Positions 42,292-50,942 of a DNA stretch of 64,000 nt are shown here, in pieces. The DNA is from Marinobacter bohaiensis (GTDB lineage: Bacteria > Pseudomonadota > Gammaproteobacteria > Pseudomonadales > Oleiphilaceae), in NCBI RefSeq assembly GCF_003258515.1, contig NZ_QGEH01000006.1, positions 62,001 to 126,000 of the forward strand, given 5' to 3'. Under the pieces are notes generated by a model, which had not been told where the DNA came from, did no database searches, and saw only the letters and a list, made by a program, of their open reading frames with translations. Numbering within the stretch: the first letter of the stretch is position 1; every line of letters begins with the position of its first letter. A program made the translations under genes and the position numbers.

Positions 42292-43446
42292 ATGAGAACA
42301 CTCGTCATCGTTCACAGCCTGAAGATGGGCGGCATGGAGCGGGTCGCCGTCAACCTGGCCGACGCCTTTGCCGAGGAAGGTCATGAAAGCCACCTGATGG
42401 CCTGCCGCAACCGCCCCAATGACCTGCAGCCCGCCCAGCCGGGAGTCATCCTGCATCATTTCGACCAGTTACAGGCGCTGCTCAAGTCGGTGATCGGCAT
42501 CCCCGTGTTCCTGCTGTCGCGGCTGCTGCTGGGCGTGCTGCTGCCCAAATCCCATTTCCTGTGGGTGGGCTGGCTGCTGGGCTGGCTGCTGAAGGGCAGG
42601 ATCCGTCGCATCGAAAAACGCTACGGGCGCTTCGACCGCATCATTTTCCGCGGCCTGGGCACCTATAAATATTTCTGGTCCTTCCGCGACGATCGCAACA
42701 TCTACGTGCTGGAAAACGTGATCCACCACGACCGGCCCGCCTGGCAGAAACGCCTGGAATGGAAACGGGTGTTCGATCGCCGCCACCTGGTGTGCGTCTC
42801 CTCCGGCGTGCAGGCTTCCGCCGAGGACGCCTTCGCCCAGGGCCGGATTCGGCCGCTGTCCCTGCGTGTGGTTACCAACCCCTGCCCGACCGGCGCGATC
42901 CGCAAGCTGGCCCGGCAGGAGGACCCGGACCTGCCACAGCGCCCCTATATCCTGAACGTGGCGCGGCTGGTCCCGCAGAAAGGCCAGGACCTGCTGCTGG
43001 ACGCCTATGCCCTGGCCCAGCCAGAGCAGGATCTGGTGATTGTCGGCGAGGGCGAGCGCCAATCGGCGCTGGAAACCCGGGCGCAGGAGCTGGGTATTGC
43101 CGACCGAGTGTTGTTTGCCGGCAAACGCGCCAATCCCTACCCCTGGATGCGTCAGGCCGACCTGTTCGTGCTGGCTTCGGAATACGAGGGGCTGGGCATC
43201 GTGCTGACCGAAGCCCTGGCCTGTGGCACGCCGATCCTGTCGGTGGAAAGCCGCGGCGGCGTGACCGACGTGTTCCGGGGCGACCTGGCGCAATACCTGA
43301 CGCCACGCACGCCGCGCGGGCTGGCCGAGGGCATGACCCGGGCGCTGGCGCAACTGCCCATCGAGGTCAAGCCGGAGTGGCTGGCGCCGTTTAACAGCGA
43401 TACGGTCGTCGCCCAGTTCCTGGGGCAGGACCGGGACCCGGCATGA
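42292..43446 (+). CDS. Glycosyltransferase family 4
   Basis: This 384-residue GT4 enzyme has the acceptor loop VHSLKMGGMERVAVNLADAF and the donor loop ASEYEGLGIVLTEALACGTPI. A hydrophobic stretch at about 60-100 may associate with the inner membrane. The start ATG at 42292 is about 10 bases after a CAGGGACAGGA ribosome-binding region. The stop overlaps the next gene by four bases (ATGA), pointing to coupling with the sulfotransferase-like protein. Confidence 0.9.
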   Translation: MRTLVIVHSLKMGGMERVAVNLADAFAEEGHESHLMACRNRPNDLQPAQPGVILHHFDQLQALLKSVIGIPVFLLSRLLLGVLLPKSHFLWVGWLLGWLLKGRIRRIEKRYGRFDRIIFRGLGTYKYFWSFRDDRNIYVLENVIHHDRPAWQKRLEWKRVFDRRHLVCVSSGVQASAEDAFAQGRIRPLSLRVVTNPCPTGAIRKLARQEDPDLPQRPYILNVARLVPQKGQDLLLDAYALAQPEQDLVIVGEGERQSALETRAQELGIADRVLFAGKRANPYPWMRQADLFVLASEYEGLGIVLTEALACGTPILSVESRGGVTDVFRGDLAQYLTPRTPRGLAEGMTRALAQLPIEVKPEWLAPFNSDTVVAQFLGQDRDPA

Positions 43447-44363
43447 CGGCAAACGCGTTTCCCGCCAACATCCTGGTGGCCGGCATCTACTGGTCCGGCT
43501 CCGGCGCGGTGGTGGACTACCTCAAGGGCCACCCGGACTGCGTCGCCTTCCGCGGCGAATTCACCGATTTCAAACGTCGCGGCCGCATCGCCAGCATGCT
43601 GTCGACACCCGATCGCGCCAGCGCGCGGCGTATGGCCCGGCTGCTGTGGATCGAAACCGTGTTCGGCCGCCTGCCCCAGGCCTACCTGAAACAGTGGCGG
43701 GGTGCCGACACCGGCAAACTGCCGCTGAAGAATCAGGTGAACCACAACCGCCTGAAACGCGACTACATCAACCGCTACCGGCGCCATCTGGCGCAGGGCG
43801 GCGACCACCGCGACCCCGCGATCTGGAACGACTGGATGCACGCCCTGGGCACTGCCTACGCGCCCGGCAAGCGAGCCGTGGTCTGGGACCAGCCGGTCTG
43901 GGTGGGCGAGCACGCCGATATCTGGCCGCAGGTGTTTGCGCCAGCCAGGCTGATAGTGGTGCACCGTGATCTGCAGGATCAGTTCGCCGAGGTGGTGCGC
44001 CAGGGCAAGCTGGGCAAGCGCAAATCCGACCCGGCCTTCCAGGGCGACATGAGCGATCCCGTGGCCTACGTGCTGGACGGCATCCAGCGCAAGCTGGAAA
44101 GCCTGCTGGCGCTGCGCGAACAGCTGGGCGAATCACTGGTGCTGCCGGTGTCTTTCGAGTCCTTCGTGCAGCGCCACGAGCGCGAGGCCGAGCGCATTGG
44201 CCGCTTCCTCGGGCTGAACAATGCCCAGCGCGAGGGCGCCCCCTTCGATCCGTCGAAGTCCGTGCGCAACATCGGCATCGGCCGGACCGAAGAGATCCAG
44301 TCCCTGCTGGCGCCGCACCGGGAGCGGCTGGCCGTCATGCAGGCCCTGCGCGACCGCCTCTAG
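43443..44363 (+). CDS. Sulfotransferase-like protein
   Basis: The 306-residue protein resembles PAPS-dependent sulfotransferases. A 5'-phosphosulfate-binding-like loop GIYWSGSGAVVDYLKGHPD lies near the N-terminus. The HRDLQDQFAEVV segment resembles the 3'-phosphate-binding motif, and the C-terminal region has RIGRFLGL. It overlaps the upstream GT4 gene by four bases, so it probably modifies the same oligosaccharide. The assignment is to the fold; sulfate transfer is inferred. Confidence 0.7.
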   Translation: MTANAFPANILVAGIYWSGSGAVVDYLKGHPDCVAFRGEFTDFKRRGRIASMLSTPDRASARRMARLLWIETVFGRLPQAYLKQWRGADTGKLPLKNQVNHNRLKRDYINRYRRHLAQGGDHRDPAIWNDWMHALGTAYAPGKRAVVWDQPVWVGEHADIWPQVFAPARLIVVHRDLQDQFAEVVRQGKLGKRKSDPAFQGDMSDPVAYVLDGIQRKLESLLALREQLGESLVLPVSFESFVQRHEREAERIGRFLGLNNAQREGAPFDPSKSVRNIGIGRTEEIQSLLAPHRERLAVMQALRDRL

Positions 44364-44417
44364 CCCGACCTTCCTTCGGGATGGGACACCCCCATCAAAA
44401 GCCGACCGCCGTACCGA

Positions 44418-45197
44418 TCAGGCCAGCCGGCAGTAGTCCTGCAACGAACCGTCCTCCGCCATGCGCTGGTAGGTCTCCAGTTCGTCGGCGGTATCCACTT
44501 CCAGCCAGCCGTTGTCCACCAGACAGGCGCGGGTGTCCCAGCCGCTGTCGATCAGGTGCTGGATGAAGCTGGTCATGTACATGTTGTCGAAGTCCTTGCC
44601 GTCGTAGATCGCGTCTCGATCCAGGGCATCGTAGGCGGCCTTGAAGTCGGCGACCCGGTCGCCGCGCACCTTGATCAGGCCCATGTACTGGGCGTGTACC
44701 TGGTCGTAGGACTGCGGCTTCTTGCCCAACTCGGCCACACGCCGGTCGGCGTCCATGACGAAGGTCTCGGCATCGTCCAGGGGCTCTTCCATGCGCAGCT
44801 GCCAGAGCCGGCGCCATTCCCGGTCCGCCGCCAGGCACAGGGGCGCGTCACCGTCGAGGATGGCCTGCAGGACGTTGGGCTCGTAGATGATGTCGCCGTA
44901 GCAGACCAGCAGATCCTCGCCGTCGACCATATTGTCGCGGGCGCAGAACAGGGTGGCGACCATGTTGGTCTGGTCGTAGCGGGGGTTGAGCACCACGTCG
45001 GCGCCCTGCCCGTCGAGCCTGTCGGCGCAGTAGCCGCCCACCAGTACGCGCCGGTCACCCAGGCCGGCGGCGTCGAGGGTCGCCAGTTGCCGGTGCAGCA
45101 ACGGCGTGCCGGCCAGTTCGACCATGCACTTGGGGGTGTGATCGGTGTAGGGGCGCAGTCGGGTGCCTTGTCCGGCAGCCAGGATAATGGTTCTCAC
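44418..45197 (-). CDS. Cytidylyltransferase, probable CTP:phosphoglutamine type (Cj1416-like)
   Basis: This 259-residue nucleotidyltransferase has the LAAGQGTRLRP signature (residues 7-17), the basic PKCMV (Lys 23), a metal-binding Asp 102 in CYGDIIY, and ends with NGWLEVDTADEL. It resembles LicC-type phosphocholine cytidylyltransferases and, with its two upstream neighbours, the C. jejuni Cj1416 protein, which joins CTP and phosphoglutamine. The start overlaps the amidotransferase stop (ATGA). The phosphoramidate role comes from the gene trio; a phosphocholine or other activity is possible. Confidence 0.72.
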   Translation of the reverse strand: MRTIILAAGQGTRLRPYTDHTPKCMVELAGTPLLHRQLATLDAAGLGDRRVLVGGYCADRLDGQGADVVLNPRYDQTNMVATLFCARDNMVDGEDLLVCYGDIIYEPNVLQAILDGDAPLCLAADREWRRLWQLRMEEPLDDAETFVMDADRRVAELGKKPQSYDQVHAQYMGLIKVRGDRVADFKAAYDALDRDAIYDGKDFDNMYMTSFIQHLIDSGWDTRACLVDNGWLEVDTADELETYQRMAEDGSLQDYCRLA

Positions 45198-45826
45198 GAA
45201 GGACCTCGGAACAGAGTGTGAATCAGTGTCAGATCGGCCTCAGCGAAGGGCTGTTCCCGCTCGGGGTGCCACATGGTGCCGATCCAGGGATGCTGGCGGT
45301 GGCGGACCGCCTCAATGGTGCCGTCGTCACAGAACGCCGTCGCCACCAGGCCCCGGTCGCCCACGCTGACCACGCCCCAGTCGTGGAAGCTGTTGACCTC
45401 AGCAAACGCCTGGAACAGCGGTTCATCGGCCACCGGCCGGACCGGATGACGCACGGCGGTGTGCCCCTCCGCCGGTGCCAGCTGGCCGTGCTCGTGCAAC
45501 ACCAGCATCTGGAAACCGCGGCACACCGCCAGCACCGGCTTGGCGCGGGCGGCGGCGTGGTCGAGGATGGCCGTCTCGGTGCGGTCCCGCTCCGGCGCGG
45601 TATTGCGCGCGCCTGGCAGGGAGGCGATGTCGTTGCCGCCGGTCAGGATGAAACCGTCCAGGTCGTTGGCCAGCAGCCAGTCGTCGATGCGCTCAAGGCT
45701 GTTGGGCACGGGAACCGGCACCAGCGACAGACGCCCCAGCAGCGCCGTCCAGGCCTGGTCCAGACAGTCGCGGCGTTCGCCATAGCTGGCCACGACCTCG
45801 ACACGCTGGGTGATCCCGATCCGCAT
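45194..45826 (-). CDS. Class I glutamine-amidotransferase-like hydrolase (Cj1417-like)
   Basis: The 210-residue protein is a peptidase C26/gamma-glutamyl hydrolase type amidotransferase. The nucleophile is Cys 102 in VCRGFQML, and the dyad His 187/Glu 189 lies in MWHPERE. In C. jejuni the counterpart hydrolyses gamma-glutamyl-CDP-amidate to glutamate and CDP-phosphoramidate. The ATG at 45826 follows the previous stop immediately (one base between) and the stop overlaps the next start. A longer reading frame upstream lies inside the neighbouring gene and is rejected. Confidence 0.78.
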   Translation of the reverse strand: MRIGITQRVEVVASYGERRDCLDQAWTALLGRLSLVPVPVPNSLERIDDWLLANDLDGFILTGGNDIASLPGARNTAPERDRTETAILDHAAARAKPVLAVCRGFQMLVLHEHGQLAPAEGHTAVRHPVRPVADEPLFQAFAEVNSFHDWGVVSVGDRGLVATAFCDDGTIEAVRHRQHPWIGTMWHPEREQPFAEADLTLIHTLFRGPS

Positions 45827-45827
45827 C

Positions 45828-48800
45828 TCAGCGCACCACCTGGATACGGCGGTTGGCGGCATCGAGCTCCAGCACGGAGGCGACCGCCAATGCCTCGTAG
45901 CGGGCCTCACCCACGCCGATGGCCGCCGGCAGGCCGAACTCCGCGGCCCGGATCGCCATATGCGAGTTGGCGCCGCCGTACATGGTGATCAGGCCGGCGA
46001 TGCCCTGGCCGAACAGCCAGTCGTAGCCCGGATCCGCCTGGGGAATCAGGGCGATCCTGCCTTCCAGCGCACCGCTTTCGGGGGACGTCTTGTCCAGCGC
46101 CAGGCAGGACGCGGTGATGCGACCACTGCCGACGAAGTTCGCCTGACTGGACGGGTACAGGAACACCCGGAAGTCCGACTCGTCCAACAGCAGCGGCGGT
46201 AACTCCACCAGGCCGGCCCGCTGCTGGGCATGACGCCCACGCTCCGCTTCGCCGGTCAGCCAGGCGGTTTCGTCCACTTCACTGACGGTACCGGCAGACA
46301 CGTCCCGGAAGGCACCCAGCGGGATGTGCGACAGCGCCTCGCGATCCAGCCCGCGGGACTGGCCGAACTCGACCAGCGCGTCCAGCGCCGCCGACAGGTG
46401 GCGTGTGAACACGAACTTGGCGTACTCACGCCCCTCGATGGCCGCTCGCATGAAACGTTCCACCACCTCGATATCGCCCGGCAGCCCCACTGTACCCAGG
46501 GCTTCGGCAAACGCCGAACGGGACCGGTCCCAGGCGGCGGTGTCGGCATGCACGGCGGTGTCACCGCTGGCGCGCTCCACCACCGGACGCAGGAAATGCT
46601 CCGGATCGTCGGCGTAGCTCAGCGACGTGATGTCGTAGGTGCCCGGGCGCAGGTGACCGTACCGCTCGACGAACGTTTCCCACGCCAACGCGCCCGACGC
46701 CGTCTGCGCCGCATCGTCGGTGAATCGATGGGTGACCGTGCGGATCGAGTTGAGGAAGGCGTCGACCGCCTCCTGATCGAGAAGGCCGGCGCTGACCGCC
46801 GAGCGCAGCAAGGTCACCGCGACGAACGCGCTGCGGGCCAGATGCGCGAACAGACGCGTGCCCAGGCTGCGGCAATCGTCGAGCAGCACCAGGGCCCGCT
46901 CCAGCGGCGGCAGGTCTCGCTCCATGATCCGCTGGAATCGCGCCTCCAGGGTGTCCACCGCGGCCAGGTCGGCCGGCGTCCGTTCAAACGCACCGGCCGT
47001 GACGGCTTTGAGTCCGGATTCCAGCGCCTCCACCTCAGCGCCGGCGAAACCGCCCTCGTTCGTCAGCCGCTGGCGCCAACGCTCAAAGTCCAGGGCGAAG
47101 CAGGTGGGCACCACGTCGAATTCGACCTTGTCGTGCAGGTGCGGGTGCTTTCGCAGCCAGTCCAGGTAGAAATCCACCAGCCGGCCCGCCAGGTCGTCGC
47201 CCAGGGTGGCGGGAATAAAGGAGTTGAAGCTGGCGCGTATATCCACGTAAGGATGCCCGGCAAAGGCCGTCAGCAGCGGCTGCGGACGAACATCCCGATA
47301 ACCGTACTCGGCGCGCTGGGTGGCCCAGATGTCGTCCATGATCAGGAAGCGGTACAGGCTCATGGCCAGCCGCCCCGGCCGGGTGCCGATGATCTCCGCC
47401 GGGTTCCAGTCGGGCATCACGCCGAAGTAGGCCTTCTCACCAACGACGAACGGCGACGGCGCCTGGGCCCGGCGGAAACGGGCCATCGCCTGTTGCAGCA
47501 CGGCGTCCACCGCTCCGGCATCGTTCTCTTCGTGCTCCACCGCGATCGGGCGCACCTGCAGGACGTGAACCTGGCCGCCCTCGCTGATGGCGAACTCCAC
47601 ATCCAGGGAATCGTAATCGAGCAGGCCTTCCAGTTCCCGCAGGGCCGGCAACAGTTTATCGACCGGCCGCGGCAACCGGGCGCCCTCCACGCCATCCCCG
47701 CGATAGACCAGCAACGTCTTGTGATCGCGGCTCGCGCCGCTGGTGATCGACTCGGTGCTGCGGGTGATGTCGTCATAATTGATGACGTAATAAGGCGCGC
47801 CATGGGCCAGGGTACGGGTGAAGGCCACACCGCTGGCGCATACCTTGTCCACCATGGGCTGGACCAGCACCTGGTTGCGCGGATCGTTATCCGGGTAGGA
47901 CGCGGCCACCTCGGCAATCGCCGTTTTGACCGCCCCGGGCGATGCGCCGTCCACACCCAGAACGCTGGTGTAGGCGCCGGCATTGGCCGAGGCAAAGCCA
48001 TCCTCCGTCAAGGCGCTACTACGCACCACCAAAGCCCGGTCGCCCAGTTTGCGCCGGATACGTTCGAGCACGCCCTGTGGTTCGGACTGCCACTCAGCCA
48101 CGGTGAAACTGACCTGGTCCTCAATGCGGCTGTGGGTGATCAGGCCCTGCAGGCGCCTCAGGGTCTGGGCCTTGGTGCCCATGATGAAGCGTGTCAGGTC
48201 CTGCGGCTCGTTCATTTCCGCCCAATCACCCTCGACATCGACCGCCTCCATGCTGAACCCGCGCACGCGCAGGAGTTCCAGCAGTTGGCTCAGGTTGCCA
48301 CGACGGATTTCTTCCGGGAACGACGCGCCCTGGGCCGCCAGGTACTCCGCCACCCGGGATCCGAACGACACCAGCCCCACAAACTCGGCGTCCGCCGTGG
48401 CCGGCAGAATGTCCCGCCCCAGGCGGGTAATCTGCGAGCCGTGCAGGTTCACCTTCTCGCAGCGTGCCAGGTCCGCCTGCGAGCGCCCTTCGAAACGCTG
48501 TCGCCACTGGCTGTCCACCGCCACCGCCACATCGGCGTCGCTGGCCGCCAGGGTCTGGATCGAGGACGAACGGAACAGCACATCGGCGTAGGACACCACA
48601 TAGCGTCCGCTCGCGCTCAAGGGCGCGGTCAGCAACGATGCCGCGGCGCCGGTACTTTGCCAGGCTGGGTTGACCGAATACTGGATATCCGGATAAACCC
48701 GGCAGATTTCGTCCAGTTGATAGCCGCCCACGAAATGCACATCGTCCACAACGGAACGTGCCGCCTGCAGCACCCAGTCCAGCACCCGGCTCTGGCCGGA

Positions 48801-48920
48801 GGCACTGCGCAATACACTGTGTTGATCGCCCCGGAACGGGCGACCGGCTCCCAGGATAACCAGCTTCGCGAGATCGTTTTTCAAAACGTGACCAGAATCA
48901 AAGGGTGAACGGTCCGGCAT
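45828..48920 (-). CDS. Glutamine-kinase-like PEP-synthase-family protein with N-terminal nucleotidyltransferase domain
   Basis: This 1030-residue protein has three recognisable parts. Residues 1-250 are nucleotidyltransferase-like (LGAGRPFRG, Asp 113 in YADV, GDWAEMNEPQDL), with a degenerate signature loop. Residues 270-460 are a PPDK/PEP-synthase ATP-grasp (VRSSALTEDG at 299-308, QVRPI near 455). The end is a PEP-utilising mobile domain with His 987 in GGANSHMAIRAAEFGLP. The PEP/pyruvate TIM barrel is absent; a unique region (about 480-900) takes its place. This matches the L-glutamine kinase Cj1418, apart from the extra N-terminus. A TTG at 48884 is an alternative start. Confidence 0.75.
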   Translation of the reverse strand: MPDRSPFDSGHVLKNDLAKLVILGAGRPFRGDQHSVLRSASGQSRVLDWVLQAARSVVDDVHFVGGYQLDEICRVYPDIQYSVNPAWQSTGAAASLLTAPLSASGRYVVSYADVLFRSSSIQTLAASDADVAVAVDSQWRQRFEGRSQADLARCEKVNLHGSQITRLGRDILPATADAEFVGLVSFGSRVAEYLAAQGASFPEEIRRGNLSQLLELLRVRGFSMEAVDVEGDWAEMNEPQDLTRFIMGTKAQTLRRLQGLITHSRIEDQVSFTVAEWQSEPQGVLERIRRKLGDRALVVRSSALTEDGFASANAGAYTSVLGVDGASPGAVKTAIAEVAASYPDNDPRNQVLVQPMVDKVCASGVAFTRTLAHGAPYYVINYDDITRSTESITSGASRDHKTLLVYRGDGVEGARLPRPVDKLLPALRELEGLLDYDSLDVEFAISEGGQVHVLQVRPIAVEHEENDAGAVDAVLQQAMARFRRAQAPSPFVVGEKAYFGVMPDWNPAEIIGTRPGRLAMSLYRFLIMDDIWATQRAEYGYRDVRPQPLLTAFAGHPYVDIRASFNSFIPATLGDDLAGRLVDFYLDWLRKHPHLHDKVEFDVVPTCFALDFERWRQRLTNEGGFAGAEVEALESGLKAVTAGAFERTPADLAAVDTLEARFQRIMERDLPPLERALVLLDDCRSLGTRLFAHLARSAFVAVTLLRSAVSAGLLDQEAVDAFLNSIRTVTHRFTDDAAQTASGALAWETFVERYGHLRPGTYDITSLSYADDPEHFLRPVVERASGDTAVHADTAAWDRSRSAFAEALGTVGLPGDIEVVERFMRAAIEGREYAKFVFTRHLSAALDALVEFGQSRGLDREALSHIPLGAFRDVSAGTVSEVDETAWLTGEAERGRHAQQRAGLVELPPLLLDESDFRVFLYPSSQANFVGSGRITASCLALDKTSPESGALEGRIALIPQADPGYDWLFGQGIAGLITMYGGANSHMAIRAAEFGLPAAIGVGEARYEALAVASVLELDAANRRIQVVR

Positions 48921-48924
48921 TCGG

Positions 48925-48947
48925 GCTGGCCTGCAGCGCAGGCCAGC
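48925..48947 (-). repeat. Perfect 10-bp inverted repeat before the glutamine-kinase-like gene
   Basis: GCTGGCCTGC and GCAGGCCAGC flank a three-base loop, ending four bases before the ATG at 48920 on the minus strand. It would leave no room for a free ribosome-binding site. It could therefore regulate translation, or the real start could be further downstream. Confidence 0.55.
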
Positions 48948-49025
48948 CGCCGGGTTTTCGGGCGGCGCCCAGTTTACACGATTGTTTTCCGGCGGCCCTA
49001 TCCGCCCAGAGTTCGACAGCGCGGT

Positions 49026-49664
49026 TCAGCGCTGGCTTCGCCACTCGGCCATCTGTTCCAGGGCGGAGACGTGGACGCAACCAAGCTGGGCCGGGAACGA
49101 CGCATCGAGCAGCATCGCCATGGCAAAGCGATGGCAGCCGGCTCCGGAGAAAATCGGTTCGCCTCCTGGGCCCAGGTGCATGAGAACGCCGCCCACTTCA
49201 CGGAAGGTACCGGGCTCCAGCTCCTGCCTCGTGGGTAGCCGGCCGCGGGATCGCACGTCGTCCCAGATGTCATCCAGCGCCGCGTAACGCCGCTCGACGT
49301 CTTCAAGCGTGCGGCATTTGTCCGTCACCCCGGTGGGAGACACCGCGATCCGGCTGAGCATGAAGTCGATCGCGCCGGACGCCTGCCAGTCCTTGCCATC
49401 GCGCCAGTGCCCCCAGCAATAGGTGAGCTTGGGATGATTCTCGAAAGGCTGCTCGAGGTGCTCCGGCCAATCGCGCACGACGCGGCCGGACATCTGGCGA
49501 ACCCGTGCGCCAAAGAAACTCGCCAGGTCCGCCGCTTCAACGTACCGTTTGCAAGCGCCGGGGGGCACCCAGATTCGTTCGGCGTAACGCGGCGCATCCG
49601 CGCCAAAACGAAGCCGGTTCCAGGAATCTATCCAGAAAGCCCTGAGGTGATATTTTACTGCCAA
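49026..49664 (-). CDS. Uncharacterised protein with sulfiredoxin/ParB-like GCHR motif
   Basis: I do not recognise a named family for this 212-residue protein. Its C-terminal part contains IFSGAGCHRFAMAM (GCHR at 176-179), similar to the FGGCHR signature of sulfiredoxin and the nucleotide-binding turn of the ParB/Srx fold. It is a paralogue of the gene at 54452; the two share YAERIWVPP-like, HWRDG, and PAQLGxVHV blocks in the same order. The start is TTG, as no ATG fits. It lies 105 bases upstream of the glutamine-kinase-like gene on the same strand. Its role is unknown. Confidence 0.7.
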   Translation of the reverse strand: MAVKYHLRAFWIDSWNRLRFGADAPRYAERIWVPPGACKRYVEAADLASFFGARVRQMSGRVVRDWPEHLEQPFENHPKLTYCWGHWRDGKDWQASGAIDFMLSRIAVSPTGVTDKCRTLEDVERRYAALDDIWDDVRSRGRLPTRQELEPGTFREVGGVLMHLGPGGEPIFSGAGCHRFAMAMLLDASFPAQLGCVHVSALEQMAEWRSQR

Positions 49665-49736
49665 AACAACCCCGTATATCGAGAGGCGCCCAATAACCGT
49701 GATGTCCGGGCTACGCCCACACGCCCAAACTCGACA

Positions 49737-50825
49737 TCACCCCAGATCCGTTTCAAAAAAGAGCCGGTTGGTCTCGCGAACCATCTTCTGCATGCCGAAC
49801 TCTTCGCGAATCCACGCCTGCAGGTCTGACGGGTCAAACGATTGCTCGCGGTTGACGAGCGATCGTATTCCGGCGGCCATGGCCGGCACGTCGTCAATAT
49901 CGACGAGTATGCCGTAGCGCCCATGGGCCAGGAGCTCTTCACTGCCCGGTACCCGTGTCGAGACAACCGGTTTGCCGTAACTCATGGCCTCATTGAGCAC
50001 ATTGGCCATGCCCTCATTACGCGAACACAGCAGGAACAGGTCGATTCCGCTGAAAAACGACGCCATGTCTTTCTGGTAGCCCAGAAAATGAATCCGGCTC
50101 GCTTCCTCACGGGCCATAATCCCCGCCTTGATCTCGTCCTCGTACTCCCCTTCCCCGGCGTGCACGATATGGACGTTGCCCGGCAGTGCCGCCAACACAT
50201 CCGGCAACTGATCAAACCCTTTCTGGGGGCTGAAACGTCCGGCACAACCAACGATCACGGCATCGTCCGGCAGGTCAAACAGCCTGCGGTAATCCGTCCG
50301 GTCCGGCGTCTTCGCGTCGACGTCGAATCCGTTATAAACCCGGAACACATTGCCCTCGTGAAAAAACAGCCGATGCTTCAGCATCTCCTGCTTGAGGGAG
50401 TCGCTGTTGACCATCAGCACCGACTTCATCAGCCGGAAGATCGCGAAGTACTTGATCGGGCTTTTGACGCGCCGGGAAATGCCCAGGTAGAGGATCACGC
50501 GATCGACACCGGCCAGGGTCGAGGCCAGCGAGACCAGCCACCAGTCTTTCTTCAGCGCCGCGAAAACAACATCCGGCCGGATGCGCTTCAGAATCCGGAC
50601 GTAGTTCGTCACCACCGAGAGATTGAAATCCCCGCCCCTGGACTTGACCTCGACCACATCGACATTGGGGATACCGGCGAAACGCTCGGCAAACGAGCCC
50701 TTGAGCAGAATCACGTAGACCTGAACACCGGTCTCAGCCAGAAAACGGGCTCTCAGGAGTACGTTCTTTTCGATGCCGCCCCAGACACGGGACGGGCAAA
50801 ACAATACCGCTTTTTTCATGGTCAA
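49737..50825 (-). CDS. Glycosyltransferase family 4
   Basis: This 362-residue GT4 protein has the N-terminal CPSRVWGGIEKNVLLRARFL loop and the donor-binding region CSRNEGMANVLNEAMSYGKPV. Its RFSPQKGFDQL lysine loop is well conserved. The start is uncertain. TTG at 50825 has AAGGA six bases before it, while the ATG at 50819 has it at 12. It is followed after 72 bases by the Srx/ParB-like gene. Confidence 0.9.
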   Translation of the reverse strand: MTMKKAVLFCPSRVWGGIEKNVLLRARFLAETGVQVYVILLKGSFAERFAGIPNVDVVEVKSRGGDFNLSVVTNYVRILKRIRPDVVFAALKKDWWLVSLASTLAGVDRVILYLGISRRVKSPIKYFAIFRLMKSVLMVNSDSLKQEMLKHRLFFHEGNVFRVYNGFDVDAKTPDRTDYRRLFDLPDDAVIVGCAGRFSPQKGFDQLPDVLAALPGNVHIVHAGEGEYEDEIKAGIMAREEASRIHFLGYQKDMASFFSGIDLFLLCSRNEGMANVLNEAMSYGKPVVSTRVPGSEELLAHGRYGILVDIDDVPAMAAGIRSLVNREQSFDPSDLQAWIREEFGMQKMVRETNRLFFETDLG

Positions 50826-50942
50826 TCAGGGTCCTTCCGGGTCTATCCACTGGGGTCTCATTCACCACCCTTTTTATTCGCTGGCTGTCGTTTCCAATAT
50901 CCGTCTTTTCCACGACCCACTCTGGCGTCCTGACGATCGAAC

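Noticed and set aside
44380-44396. Hairpin GATGGG/CCCATC between the convergent sulfotransferase-like and cytidylyltransferase genes
   Set aside because: Only six pairs and no T-run in the correct position on either strand, so not called as a terminator.
46230-48908. 892-codon open frame on the plus strand opposite the glutamine-kinase-like gene
   Set aside because: It is antisense to a gene with clear domain motifs, its translation has no recognisable family features, and long antisense frames are common in GC-rich DNA.
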